This document shows, in pieces, positions 1-5,919 of a stretch of DNA of 8,135 bases. The stretch comes from Bacteroidota bacterium (lineage in GTDB: Bacteria > Bacteroidota > Bacteroidia > B-17B0 > B-17BO), in assembly GCA_947462425.1 (NCBI GenBank), contig CANHPI010000103.1, forward strand, positions 1 to 8,135, given 5' to 3'. A model generated the notes under the pieces. The model worked only from the letters and a program-made list of their open reading frames with translations, was not told the origin of the DNA and did no database searches. The position numbers and the translations under genes are program-made. Position 1 is the first letter of the stretch; each line of letters starts with the position of its first letter.

Positions 1-2
1 AT

Positions 3-80
3 ATGTTTAAAGTAGGCTTAGTATTAGATATTATTGGCATTCTGTTAATAACCATATTTTGCTATATATTTTTGAGATAA
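3..80 (+). CDS. 3' end of a membrane protein, probably an SLC13/DASS-family carrier (partial)
   Basis: An open frame enters from the left edge and ends at a TAA at 78-80, so only the last 25 codons are visible. They encode a strongly hydrophobic segment, starting MFKVGLVLDIIGILLIT and ending in a short Phe/Leu/Arg tail, which fits a final transmembrane helix. The pattern 'K-x-G-L-x-x-D/N-x-I-G-I-x-L-I-T' resembles the C-terminus of SLC13 (divalent anion:Na+ symporter) permeases as I remember them; this family call is inference from a very short piece. The Met at 3-5 is probably internal rather than a start. The gene converges on the ferredoxin gene, with the hairpin terminator at 286-326 between them. 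It could be another type of membrane protein. Confidence 0.45.
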   Translation: MFKVGLVLDIIGILLITIFCYIFLR

Positions 81-90
81 AATAATTTTG
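57..90 (+). promoter_or_regulatory. possible Bacteroidota-type promoter in the intergenic region
   Basis: TTTTG at 57-61 is followed after 21 bases by TAATTTTG at 83-90, which fits the Bacteroidota consensus TTTG-N(about 19-23)-TAnnTTTG. Transcription would start near position 97 and run rightwards into a stretch with no plus-strand gene, reaching the hairpin terminator at about 293-326. In DNA this AT-rich a chance match is quite possible, so this is a candidate only. Confidence 0.22.
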
Positions 91-285
91 GCAAGCTCAT
101 TTTTTACTTAAAATTGATAGCTATTTCAATAGCATGACTGATGCATAAAACTAAATCCTCTTAGATATTAATAATATTTCTAATGAAATTTGATTAATCA
201 TTATCCAAATATACGTTTACAGATTTATTATAATAATAGCAAAGAAAATTACAATCAACTCTTTATATTCCTTACAAAAAGTCAT
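81..285. other. gene-free AT-rich intergenic stretch
   Basis: About 200 very AT-rich bases lie between the end of the partial membrane-protein gene and the terminator hairpin. I see no open frame with coding character, no repeat and no tRNA-like fold. Apart from the promoter-like motif at its left end, nothing in it can be named. Confidence 0.6.
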
Positions 286-326
286 AAAAAAAGCCATTCA
301 CTAATGAATGGCGTTTAACTTTTTTT
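286..326. terminator. bidirectional rho-independent terminator
   Basis: A perfect 8-bp stem, GCCATTCA (293-300) and TGAATGGC (305-312), closes on a 4-base CTAA loop. On the minus strand, in the direction of the ferredoxin transcript, the stem is followed at once by seven T (the A-run at 286-292). On the plus strand it is followed by GTTTAAC and seven T (320-326). It lies 22 bp past the ferredoxin stop codon and should end that transcript cleanly. It can also stop any read-through from the partial gene at the left edge. Confidence 0.85.
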
Positions 327-334
327 AAAATAAC

Positions 335-685
335 TTATAAATGCATACTGTCTTTTTTAGCTAAAAGAACATCTTCTGTTTCAACGTTATCTTCATCTTT
401 TACACAGCAATCAACCGGACAAACTGCAGCACACTGGGGTTCGTCGTGAAAACCTGCACACTCAGTGCATTTATCAGTTGCAATGTAGTAAACATCCATA
501 CTATAGGGTGTTTGAGGAGCATTTGCATCAGCTGTAATACCTGTATTTAAACCTGTAAATTCTCCTTTCACTTTTGTTCCATCAGCATAGCGCCATTCAG
601 CACCACCTTCATATATTGCATTATTTGGACACTCCGGTTCGCAAGCTCCACAATTAATGCATTCATCTGTAATTTTAATAGCCAT
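335..685 (-). CDS. 4Fe-4S dicluster ferredoxin
   Basis: A 116-residue ferredoxin expected to carry two [4Fe-4S] clusters as a small cytoplasmic electron carrier. The first motif is C9-x2-C12-x2-C15-x3-C19-P. The second is C73-x2-C76-x8-C85-x3-C89-P, with the longer loop (x8) seen in Allochromatium-type ferredoxins; further cysteines sit at 93 and 94. Between the motifs, residues 25-70 form an unusually long insertion rich in Gly, Thr and Tyr, which matches my memory of the Bacteroidetes version of this protein. The ATG at 683-685 starts directly before the first motif. Transcription probably comes from the TATATTTG box at 723-730 and stops at the hairpin just downstream. The gene is divergent from a LuxC-like acyl-CoA reductase, but a direct electron-transfer link is not shown. 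Its natural partner is unknown. Confidence 0.9.
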   Translation of the reverse strand: MAIKITDECINCGACEPECPNNAIYEGGAEWRYADGTKVKGEFTGLNTGITADANAPQTPYSMDVYYIATDKCTECAGFHDEPQCAAVCPVDCCVKDEDNVETEDVLLAKKDSMHL

Positions 686-693
686 TTTTTCGT

Positions 694-701
694 TAGTTTT
701 G
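694..701 (+). promoter_or_regulatory. possible -7 box for the acyl-CoA reductase operon
   Basis: TAGTTTTG fits the Bacteroidota -7 consensus TAnnTTTG and sits 41 bases before the ATG at 743, a sensible distance. No TTG is present at the -33 distance upstream, so the match is only half a promoter. It lies 21 bases from the opposing ferredoxin -7 box. Confidence 0.3.
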
Positions 702-722
702 TGTTCTGTAATAATACGGGTG

Positions 723-757
723 CAAATATAAGATTAATTTTTATGACCTTAAAACAA
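723..757 (-). promoter_or_regulatory. promoter of the ferredoxin gene
   Basis: Read on the minus strand, 730-723 is TATATTTG, followed by CA, an exact fit to the Bacteroidota -7 box TAnnTTTG. A TTG lies at 757-755, 24 bases further upstream, slightly longer than the usual spacer. The start site would fall near 716-718, giving a leader of about 30 bases before the ATG at 685. The upstream half overlaps the first codons of the divergent acyl-CoA reductase gene. Confidence 0.55.
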
Positions 758-1789
758 CGAGAACAAGCTTTTGTTCAACTAGGCTTGTTTATAAAACGAC
801 ATTTTTCAAATCAATGGCTTCCAAAGGAAGAACGTTTTCATAACGATCTCAATAAATTAATAGAAATTGCCTACTCTTACAACGGTTGGTTTACTCCAGA
901 AAGTATTAGCAGAGCATTAACTGGCATTTCATTAATGCTTGACGAAAAAGGATTAAATGAATTTACTACTGAAGTTAAAGAGCCAATTACACCAAAAACC
1001 ATTGCCGTTATTATGGCTGGAAATATTCCAGCTGTAGGGTTTCACGACCTTTTGTGTGTTTTATTAAGCGGTCACAACATCTTAATTAAAGTTTCTAGCG
1101 ATGACCCTGCTTTAATTCCATTTTTAGCAGGAATGATTATTTATTTTGAAAAAGATTTTGCTCAAACTATCAATTTTTCGGAAGGAAAACTCATTAATTT
1201 TGATGCCGTAATTGCAACAGGAAGTAACAATACAGCCAAGCACTTTGAATATTATTTTGGTAAATACCCTCATATTATCAGAAAAAACAGAAGTTCAATT
1301 GCTATTTTAAATGGCAAGGAAACTAAGGAAGAATTAGCTGAATTAGGAAAAGATATTTTTTACTACTTCGGATTGGGATGTAGAAATGTAAGTAAAATTT
1401 ATGTGCCCGAAGGTTATAAATTTGATAGCTTATTTGAGGCCGTTTATGATTACAAATTTGTTTTGGATAATAAAAAATATAACAACAATTATGAATATAA
1501 TCGTGCTATATATCTGTTAGACTTAATTCCTTTTTTAGACAATAACTTTTTAATGATCCGAGAAAAAGAGGAATTGCATGCTCCTACTTCTGTATTATTT
1601 TACGAAACCTATACTAATCAAGATCGCCTTGTTGAAAAGATAAGTCCTTTATTGCCAAATTTGCAATGTATTGTAACTAATTTTGAAATGAAAGGGTTAA
1701 AAACAATTGCATTAGGACATACTCAAGAACCAACCATTTTTGATTTTGCAGATGATGTAAATACACTTGATTTTTTAAACAGTATCTAA
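743..1789 (+). CDS. LuxC-like acyl-CoA reductase
   Basis: A 348-residue protein of the LuxC/acyl-CoA reductase family (PF05893, aldehyde dehydrogenase superfamily), which reduces acyl groups to aldehydes with NADPH through a cysteine thioester. Visible marks are the nucleotide-binding stretch IAVIMAGNIPAVGF (about 87-100) followed by LLSGHNILIKVSS, the ATGSNNTAKHF stretch (158-168), and the probable nucleophile C213 in YFGLGCRNVSKIYVP. It is clearly shorter than luminescence LuxC (about 480 residues), as is usual for the Bacteroidota form. I chose the ATG at 743. A GTG in frame at 701 would add 14 residues but lies inside the promoter zone. There are no luxD/E/A/B genes nearby, so bioluminescence is not implied. 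It leads a tight four-gene run and faces a ferredoxin gene. Its physiological acyl substrate cannot be told from sequence. Confidence 0.85.
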   Translation: MTLKQREQAFVQLGLFIKRHFSNQWLPKEERFHNDLNKLIEIAYSYNGWFTPESISRALTGISLMLDEKGLNEFTTEVKEPITPKTIAVIMAGNIPAVGFHDLLCVLLSGHNILIKVSSDDPALIPFLAGMIIYFEKDFAQTINFSEGKLINFDAVIATGSNNTAKHFEYYFGKYPHIIRKNRSSIAILNGKETKEELAELGKDIFYYFGLGCRNVSKIYVPEGYKFDSLFEAVYDYKFVLDNKKYNNNYEYNRAIYLLDLIPFLDNNFLMIREKEELHAPTSVLFYETYTNQDRLVEKISPLLPNLQCIVTNFEMKGLKTIALGHTQEPTIFDFADDVNTLDFLNSI

Positions 1790-1808
1790 ATTATCTACTT
1801 TTTATTAA

Positions 1809-2201
1809 TTGAAAAAAACAATACATATATTACTATTATTGGTATTTACTTTATGTATTCATCAAGGTAATGCTCAATCAATACCTATATTTGAAAACGA
1901 TTCTATTTCAAATATAATTTTACCTAATGTATTTACACCAAACTTTGATAGCATTAACGATGTATTTAAACCTCGCTTAGATGAAATAACCGAGTTAAAT
2001 TTCAGTATTTATAATCGTTACGGCAATTTAATTTTTGAAACCTCTCGTTTAAATGGCTTTTGGGATGGCAGAACAACAAGTGGTGAACCATGTAAAGATG
2101 GCACTTATTTTTGCATATTAAATGCCACCGGTATTGAAGGTAAAAAATACAAAGAAAAAACGTTCATTCAATTATATACAAGTGGATTCTATAGCAAATA
2201 A
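1809..2201 (+). CDS. small secreted protein consisting of a CHU_C / gliding-motility-type C-terminal domain
   Basis: A 130-residue protein with a Sec signal peptide (Lys-Lys start, Leu-rich core, probable cleavage near NA-QS at 22-23) followed almost directly by a CHU_C-type domain (PF13585/TIGR04131). Its hallmarks are all present: NVFTPNFDSINDVFKP (about 40-55), the FSIYNRYGNLIFET strand pair, FWDGRTTSGEPCKDGTYF and a final strand ending FIQLY. In Bacteroidota this domain normally sits at the very end of large surface proteins and directs type IX secretion and cell-surface attachment. Here there is no cargo. The start is a TTG at 1809: a stop codon lies directly before it in frame and the protein has no later Met, so no ATG is possible. 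The gene follows the reductase by 19 bp and overlaps the next gene, suggesting co-transcription. Confidence 0.8.
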   Translation: MKKTIHILLLLVFTLCIHQGNAQSIPIFENDSISNIILPNVFTPNFDSINDVFKPRLDEITELNFSIYNRYGNLIFETSRLNGFWDGRTTSGEPCKDGTYFCILNATGIEGKKYKEKTFIQLYTSGFYSK

Positions 2202-3186
2202 GTCTATTTTAGCAGTAAATAAAATAGCGTTTAATTATCCAAATTCCACCCAATTCAAAGGAATTTCCTCTGTTTCTTTAACAGCAGAACCTGGTAAAAT
2301 TTTAGCAATAATTGGTAAAAGTGGGAGCGGCAAAACAACTTTATTGAAATGTATTTATGGTTTAGAAGATTTGCATGAAGGACAAATAACCATTGGCAAT
2401 AAATTGGTACTAGGTCCAGCATACAATTTAATTCCCGGACATTCTGATATGCGCTTTGTAAGTCAGGATTTTTATGTGTTAGATAATCATACGGTTGAGG
2501 AAAACATCAAAGATAAATTAGCTGGCTATACAGATGAGTATAAACAAAAGCGCGCTAATCAATTACTACGTTTACTCGATTTAACGAATTTCAAAAACTT
2601 AAAAGCAATTACTTTATCTTCCGGGCAAAAACAACGTGTTGCCATTGCCCGTTCGTTAGCAGAATTCCCAAAAGTATTATTATTAGATGAACCTTTTAGT
2701 AATTTAGATTTACCCTTACGAGATAAAATATTTACATACATCCGTCAACAAATCAAAAAAGAAAATGCCACTGTTATTTTAGTTACACATCAACCCGAAG
2801 AAGCCTTAAGATATGCAGATGAAACTGCAGTTATGGAAAATGGAAAGTTGATACAACACGATGCTACATTTACTGTTTACTATCAACCTAAAACAAAAAA
2901 TGTTGCTGCTTTAATGGGGCGCTATTTTATATTAGATCAGGAAGATTTAATTTCTAGTAAAGTCAAATTATCAAAAAACCAAACTTATATTCGTCCAAAC
3001 CAACTACAAATTGTAGAAACCAAAGTGCAAGCTCACATACAAGTTAAAGTGACTAATGTGTTTTTTAATGGTTATGGATTTGAATACTTTGCAGAAACAA
3101 AACAAGGAAACTCTATTTATTTTTACGCAAAAGACAATACTATTAAAATAGAAGATGCTGTTTATTTAAAAGTGAAATGGTATTAA
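2182..3186 (+). CDS. ABC transporter ATP-binding protein with C-terminal TOBE-like domain
   Basis: An ABC ATPase of about 334 residues. Numbered from the GTG at 2182, it shows Walker A GKSGSGKT (45-52, Lys51), the Q-loop in VSQD (Gln95), the signature LSSGQ (145-149, Ser replacing the usual first Gly), Walker B VLLLDE (165-170), the D-loop SNLD (173-176) and the switch His203 in VTHQ. The last 70 or so residues, starting near TYIRPNQLQIV, look like a TOBE domain. Together this is the layout of MalK/PotA/FbpC-type importers. No permease or binding-protein gene is adjacent, so partner and substrate are unknown. The start is uncertain: the frame also has an ATG at 2122, but that would overlap the upstream gene by 80 bp. 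GTG at 2182 overlaps by 20 bp and leaves a normal short N-terminus before the first beta strand (ILAVNKIAFNYP). The SRPBCC gene follows after 15 bp. Confidence 0.88.
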   Translation: MDSIANKSILAVNKIAFNYPNSTQFKGISSVSLTAEPGKILAIIGKSGSGKTTLLKCIYGLEDLHEGQITIGNKLVLGPAYNLIPGHSDMRFVSQDFYVLDNHTVEENIKDKLAGYTDEYKQKRANQLLRLLDLTNFKNLKAITLSSGQKQRVAIARSLAEFPKVLLLDEPFSNLDLPLRDKIFTYIRQQIKKENATVILVTHQPEEALRYADETAVMENGKLIQHDATFTVYYQPKTKNVAALMGRYFILDQEDLISSKVKLSKNQTYIRPNQLQIVETKVQAHIQVKVTNVFFNGYGFEYFAETKQGNSIYFYAKDNTIKIEDAVYLKVKWY

Positions 3187-3201
3187 TTAAATTTTGTAAT
3201 C

Positions 3202-3615
3202 ATGGTAAGTTTTTCTGAAACAATAAAAAAGCCTATTATTGAAGTTTGGGAGCATTTTCTATATAAAATAGAATATCCTCAATATTTTGTTCCTGGCGTT
3301 AGCAATGTTTTTATTAAAGAGAAAAATGAAGATTTTACTATCAGAGAAATGGACATAACCAATTCTGAAGGAAAAACTTATAGAATTATTGAGAAAATTA
3401 CGACAACTCCTTATCACGTAATATTTTCAATTATTAATCATCCAATTTATACTGGACACGTTGATAATTTTGCTGAAAAAATTTCAGATACTCAAACAAA
3501 GATTACATTTATTATAAAGTGGATTAATAAAGAAACAGGTGAAATATTTACGGATGAATCAATTGCAAAGAATGCTGTTTATAAAACAATTGATTACATA
3601 CTAAAATCAAAATAA
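3202..3615 (+). CDS. SRPBCC-fold protein, DUF1857/AtaL-like
   Basis: A 137-residue soluble protein with no signal peptide or membrane segment. The opening VSFSETIKKPIIEVWEHF, the early FVPGVSNVFI (about 29-38) and alternating beta strands ending in an amphipathic helix fit the START/Bet v1-like SRPBCC fold, a hydrophobic-ligand-binding cavity. The order 'xxPxVWxxxLxKxxxPQxFVPGVSxxxI' and the later R-I-I-E-K-I-T-x-x-P pattern resemble the DUF1857/AtaL-like group, an assignment I make from memory. Ligand and activity are unknown. Its place as last gene in a run with an acyl-CoA reductase makes a lipid-like ligand imaginable, but that is inference. The ATG at 3202 is the only sensible start. The stop codon lies 2 bp from that of the convergent gene. 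Confidence 0.65.
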   Translation: MVSFSETIKKPIIEVWEHFLYKIEYPQYFVPGVSNVFIKEKNEDFTIREMDITNSEGKTYRIIEKITTTPYHVIFSIINHPIYTGHVDNFAEKISDTQTKITFIIKWINKETGEIFTDESIAKNAVYKTIDYILKSK

Positions 3616-3617
3616 TA

Positions 3618-4178
3618 CTATCCCTTAATAACTCTATCCTTTATCTTTACTGCGGGATTTCCCTGATAAATACTCCAAGGCTCTAAACGGGAAACTGCAA
3701 CACTGCTAACCGTTAGTACGGCATGGCTACCAACTTTTACACCGGGACAAACCACACATTGTGCGCCAACCCAAGCTCCTTCTTCAATAGTAATATTACC
3801 AACAAGTAAATCAAAAGCTACTTTTTTGTAATGATGATTACCACATAATAACATGGCACCTTGAGAAACACAAGAATTATCATGCAATACTACTAATCCT
3901 AAATTATCAATCCAAACGCGTTCGCCAATCCATACATGATTTCCAATTCGCAAACGCCATGGATATTTAATATTTACAAAGGGTTTAATAACAACACCTT
4001 TTCCAACTTTTGCACCATATAATCTCAGTAAAAAACGTTTAAAAGACATGTTAGGAAAAGCAGAATTAAAAAAAACTGCATTTAAAATATACCATGAAAT
4101 ACGTTTAATAGAACTCCCACCTTTTTTGTACCAATCGTTATTAAACTTTGATAGATCTGTTTTTAATTGAGGTTCCAT
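3618..4178 (-). CDS. WcaF-type hexapeptide-repeat acetyltransferase
   Basis: A 186-residue left-handed beta-helix acyltransferase of the WcaF/LacA-NodL type, which uses acetyl-CoA to O-acetylate sugars. Hexapeptide turns run through about residues 56-155 (GAKVGKGVVI, LRIGNHVWIGERVWI, ITIEEGAWVGAQCVV, PGVKVGSHAVL). The loop GNHHYKK (113-119) holds the probable catalytic His115, and the closing IYQGNPAVKIKDR segment (160-172) is typical of the family. The N-terminal 50 residues form the usual helical cap. Genes of this kind normally sit in capsule, LPS or exopolysaccharide clusters, yet no glycosyltransferase is visible here, so the acceptor sugar is unknown. The ATG at 4178 comes 1 bp after the stop of the upstream gene, implying translational coupling with it. 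Confidence 0.88.
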   Translation of the reverse strand: MEPQLKTDLSKFNNDWYKKGGSSIKRISWYILNAVFFNSAFPNMSFKRFLLRLYGAKVGKGVVIKPFVNIKYPWRLRIGNHVWIGERVWIDNLGLVVLHDNSCVSQGAMLLCGNHHYKKVAFDLLVGNITIEEGAWVGAQCVVCPGVKVGSHAVLTVSSVAVSRLEPWSIYQGNPAVKIKDRVIKG

Positions 4179-4179
4179 A

Positions 4180-4581
4180 TTATTTTATAGTATCGCAATT
4201 ACAATTTTCATTGTTTTTTAATAATTTAATATCATTAATGTAAGTTACCGTATCCTTATCTTCCACTAACATTTCGTATCGGGCATTTTTTAAATCGATT
4301 GCTTGCAAGTAATAAGTACCAAATGGTTTTTTTCGAACATCGCTTAAATCATAATTCACATTAAAATTTCTCATGTTAACCTGAAATCCTTTTTCTACCA
4401 TTACCAAACATTTTAATTTACATTTTGCTTTTTCACCCAATTGTAAATATTGATGTCGTAATTCTAACATTTTTAATTCATTAGGACTTGTACAACCTGT
4501 TTTATTGACAATAAAAATTAAAATAATACAGCCAGGAATAAACCCTATTAAAAAAAGACGAAAGCGTTGCCAAAAGTTCAT
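4180..4581 (-). CDS. small membrane-anchored Cys-rich protein, DUF4258-like
   Basis: A 133-residue protein with one hydrophobic segment at about 9-26 and the rest hydrophilic, so probably anchored in the inner membrane with a periplasmic domain, or a signal-peptide-like export. Six cysteines occur at 18, 30, 54, 58, 127 and 129; the CxxxC (54-58) and terminal CxC (127-129) pairs could form disulfides or bind metal. The stretch EKAKCKLKCLVMVEKGF, then NVNYDLSD, then GTYYLQAIDL and the Cys-rich end follow the order seen in DUF4258-type proteins of Bacteroidota, some of which I recall next to alanine dehydrogenase genes. That match is from memory and modest. No function is known. The start is the ATG at 4581. 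It lies 103 bp after the alanine dehydrogenase-like gene and 1 bp before the acetyltransferase gene. Confidence 0.6.
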   Translation of the reverse strand: MNFWQRFRLFLIGFIPGCIILIFIVNKTGCTSPNELKMLELRHQYLQLGEKAKCKLKCLVMVEKGFQVNMRNFNVNYDLSDVRKKPFGTYYLQAIDLKNARYEMLVEDKDTVTYINDIKLLKNNENCNCDTIK

Positions 4582-4684
4582 ATATCTGATTAGTCAATTT
4601 GGCAATTAGCCGATATGACAATTATTTTAAATTATTTACTATTACTTTTTTCATTTACTAATAACTCATCTTAAAATCATTGAA

Positions 4685-5902
4685 TTACATGGCTGCCATT
4701 AATAAATTAATATCCTTGTGAGGCAAATTAAATGTTTCTCCTAAAAACTGATTGGTTAAAATACCGTTGTAAATATATACTCCACTTCTAACACCCGAAT
4801 CTTTTCTTACTAAGCTTTCAAAACCGCCTTCATCTCCCATATTCATTAATATTTGTTGAAATATATTACTAAAAGCATAGGAGGCTGTGCGTGCCACACG
4901 CGATGGAATGTTTGGAACGCAATAATGAATAACGCCATGTTTTCTAAATACCGGTTTAGTATGATTGGTCACATCTGAAGTTTCAAAAACACCACCCTGA
5001 TCAATACTAACATCAATAATAACAGATCCGGTTTTCATTTCAGATACCATGTTTTCAGAAACAATGCAAGGCGTTCTTCCTTTTGAAGCCCGCAAGGCTC
5101 CAATAGCCACATCTGCTGTTTTTAAATGTTTCTCTAAAACTTTTGGTACTATTACAGATGTAAAAATACGGGTACCTAACTGACTTTGTAATCGGCGTAA
5201 ACGCGAAGTTGAATTATCAAAAACTTTTACTGTGGCCCCTAAACCTAAGGCGGCTCGTGCAGCAAATTCGCCAACTGTACCTGCACCAATAATAACTACT
5301 TCGGTAGGAGAAATACCACTGATGCCACCCAATATTGAACCTACTCCACCATTAGCATTGCTTAATAATTCGGCAGCAACTAATATGGATGTTCCTCCGG
5401 CTATTTCCCCCATGGCTCTGATAACAGGAAAAATACCTGCATCATCAGTTATTAAATCAAAAGCGACGCAGTTTAATTTTTTGGCAACTAATTTTTTTAA
5501 AAAATCTTCTGGCTGAACGGTAAGTTGCAATGCTGAAAACAAAGTTTGCTTTGTTTTCATGCTTTCAATTTCTGCTAAAGTAGGTGGAGCAATCTTTAAA
5601 ATAATATCTGCTTTATAAACTTCATCGGCGGAATAAGCAATTTCTGCTCCAGCTTCGCTATAATCTGTATCTTCGAAATGAGCAGCTGAACCTGCACCTG
5701 CCTCAACTATAATACGATGACCGTTATTAACTAATAAAGCAACGGCATCAGGCACAAGTGGAACACGATTTTCTTGAAAAGCTATTTCTTTAGGAATACC
5801 AATATATAATTTACCTTTTTTACGGGCTACCTCAAGCATTTCTTCCTGTGGAGCGTATCCTCCTTTGGTTAAAGAAAATAAAACATCTTTAGTCATTACC
5901 AT
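4685..5902 (-). CDS. ald: alanine dehydrogenase-like NAD-dependent enzyme
   Basis: A 405-residue member of the alanine dehydrogenase / PntA-N family. Classical members interconvert L-alanine and pyruvate plus ammonia using NAD(H) in the cytoplasm. Visible: GIPKEI then Arg46 in ENRVPL (substrate-binding Arg), Lys103 in LKIAPP (pyruvate-binding Lys), the MGEIAG hinge (164-169), the Rossmann loop GAGTVG (206-211) with Asp229 ending strand two (NAD-type), and Asp301 in IDQGG (catalytic Asp). The usual catalytic His of the 'LHLA' motif is replaced: the aligned stretch is SALQLT with Gln126. An N-terminal extension of about 31 residues precedes the canonical start. I believe both traits occur in Bacteroidota relatives, but activity as a true alanine dehydrogenase is not assured. 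The start could be ATG 5902 or ATG 5896. The gene follows the beta-barrel gene by 17 bp, so it probably shares its transcript. Confidence 0.85.
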   Translation of the reverse strand: MVMTKDVLFSLTKGGYAPQEEMLEVARKKGKLYIGIPKEIAFQENRVPLVPDAVALLVNNGHRIIVEAGAGSAAHFEDTDYSEAGAEIAYSADEVYKADIILKIAPPTLAEIESMKTKQTLFSALQLTVQPEDFLKKLVAKKLNCVAFDLITDDAGIFPVIRAMGEIAGGTSILVAAELLSNANGGVGSILGGISGISPTEVVIIGAGTVGEFAARAALGLGATVKVFDNSTSRLRRLQSQLGTRIFTSVIVPKVLEKHLKTADVAIGALRASKGRTPCIVSENMVSEMKTGSVIIDVSIDQGGVFETSDVTNHTKPVFRKHGVIHYCVPNIPSRVARTASYAFSNIFQQILMNMGDEGGFESLVRKDSGVRSGVYIYNGILTNQFLGETFNLPHKDINLLMAAM

Positions 5903-5919
5903 AATTAAACCATTTAAAA

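Noticed and set aside
701..742. Upstream GTG start for the acyl-CoA reductase
   Set aside because: The added 14 residues lack family resemblance and the stretch is occupied by the divergent promoter boxes; ATG at 743 fits better.
743..1789. Reading the LuxC-like gene as part of a bioluminescence operon
   Set aside because: No luxA, luxB, luxD or luxE-like genes are present, and LuxC-like reductases are common in non-luminous Bacteroidota.
2559..2741. Minus-strand open frame of 60 codons
   Set aside because: Antisense to the ABC ATPase across its signature and Walker B coding region; low-complexity product.
4582..4684. Search for a terminator or promoter in the gap after the alanine dehydrogenase-like gene
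   Set aside because: Only a 3-bp GGC/GCC stem and AT-rich sequence are visible; no TAnnTTTG box on the minus strand, so neither can be supported.
5232..5516. Plus-strand open frame of 94 codons
   Set aside because: It lies wholly antisense within the alanine dehydrogenase-like gene, is Pro/Ala/Ser-rich without domain character, and is a shadow of that gene's codon pattern.
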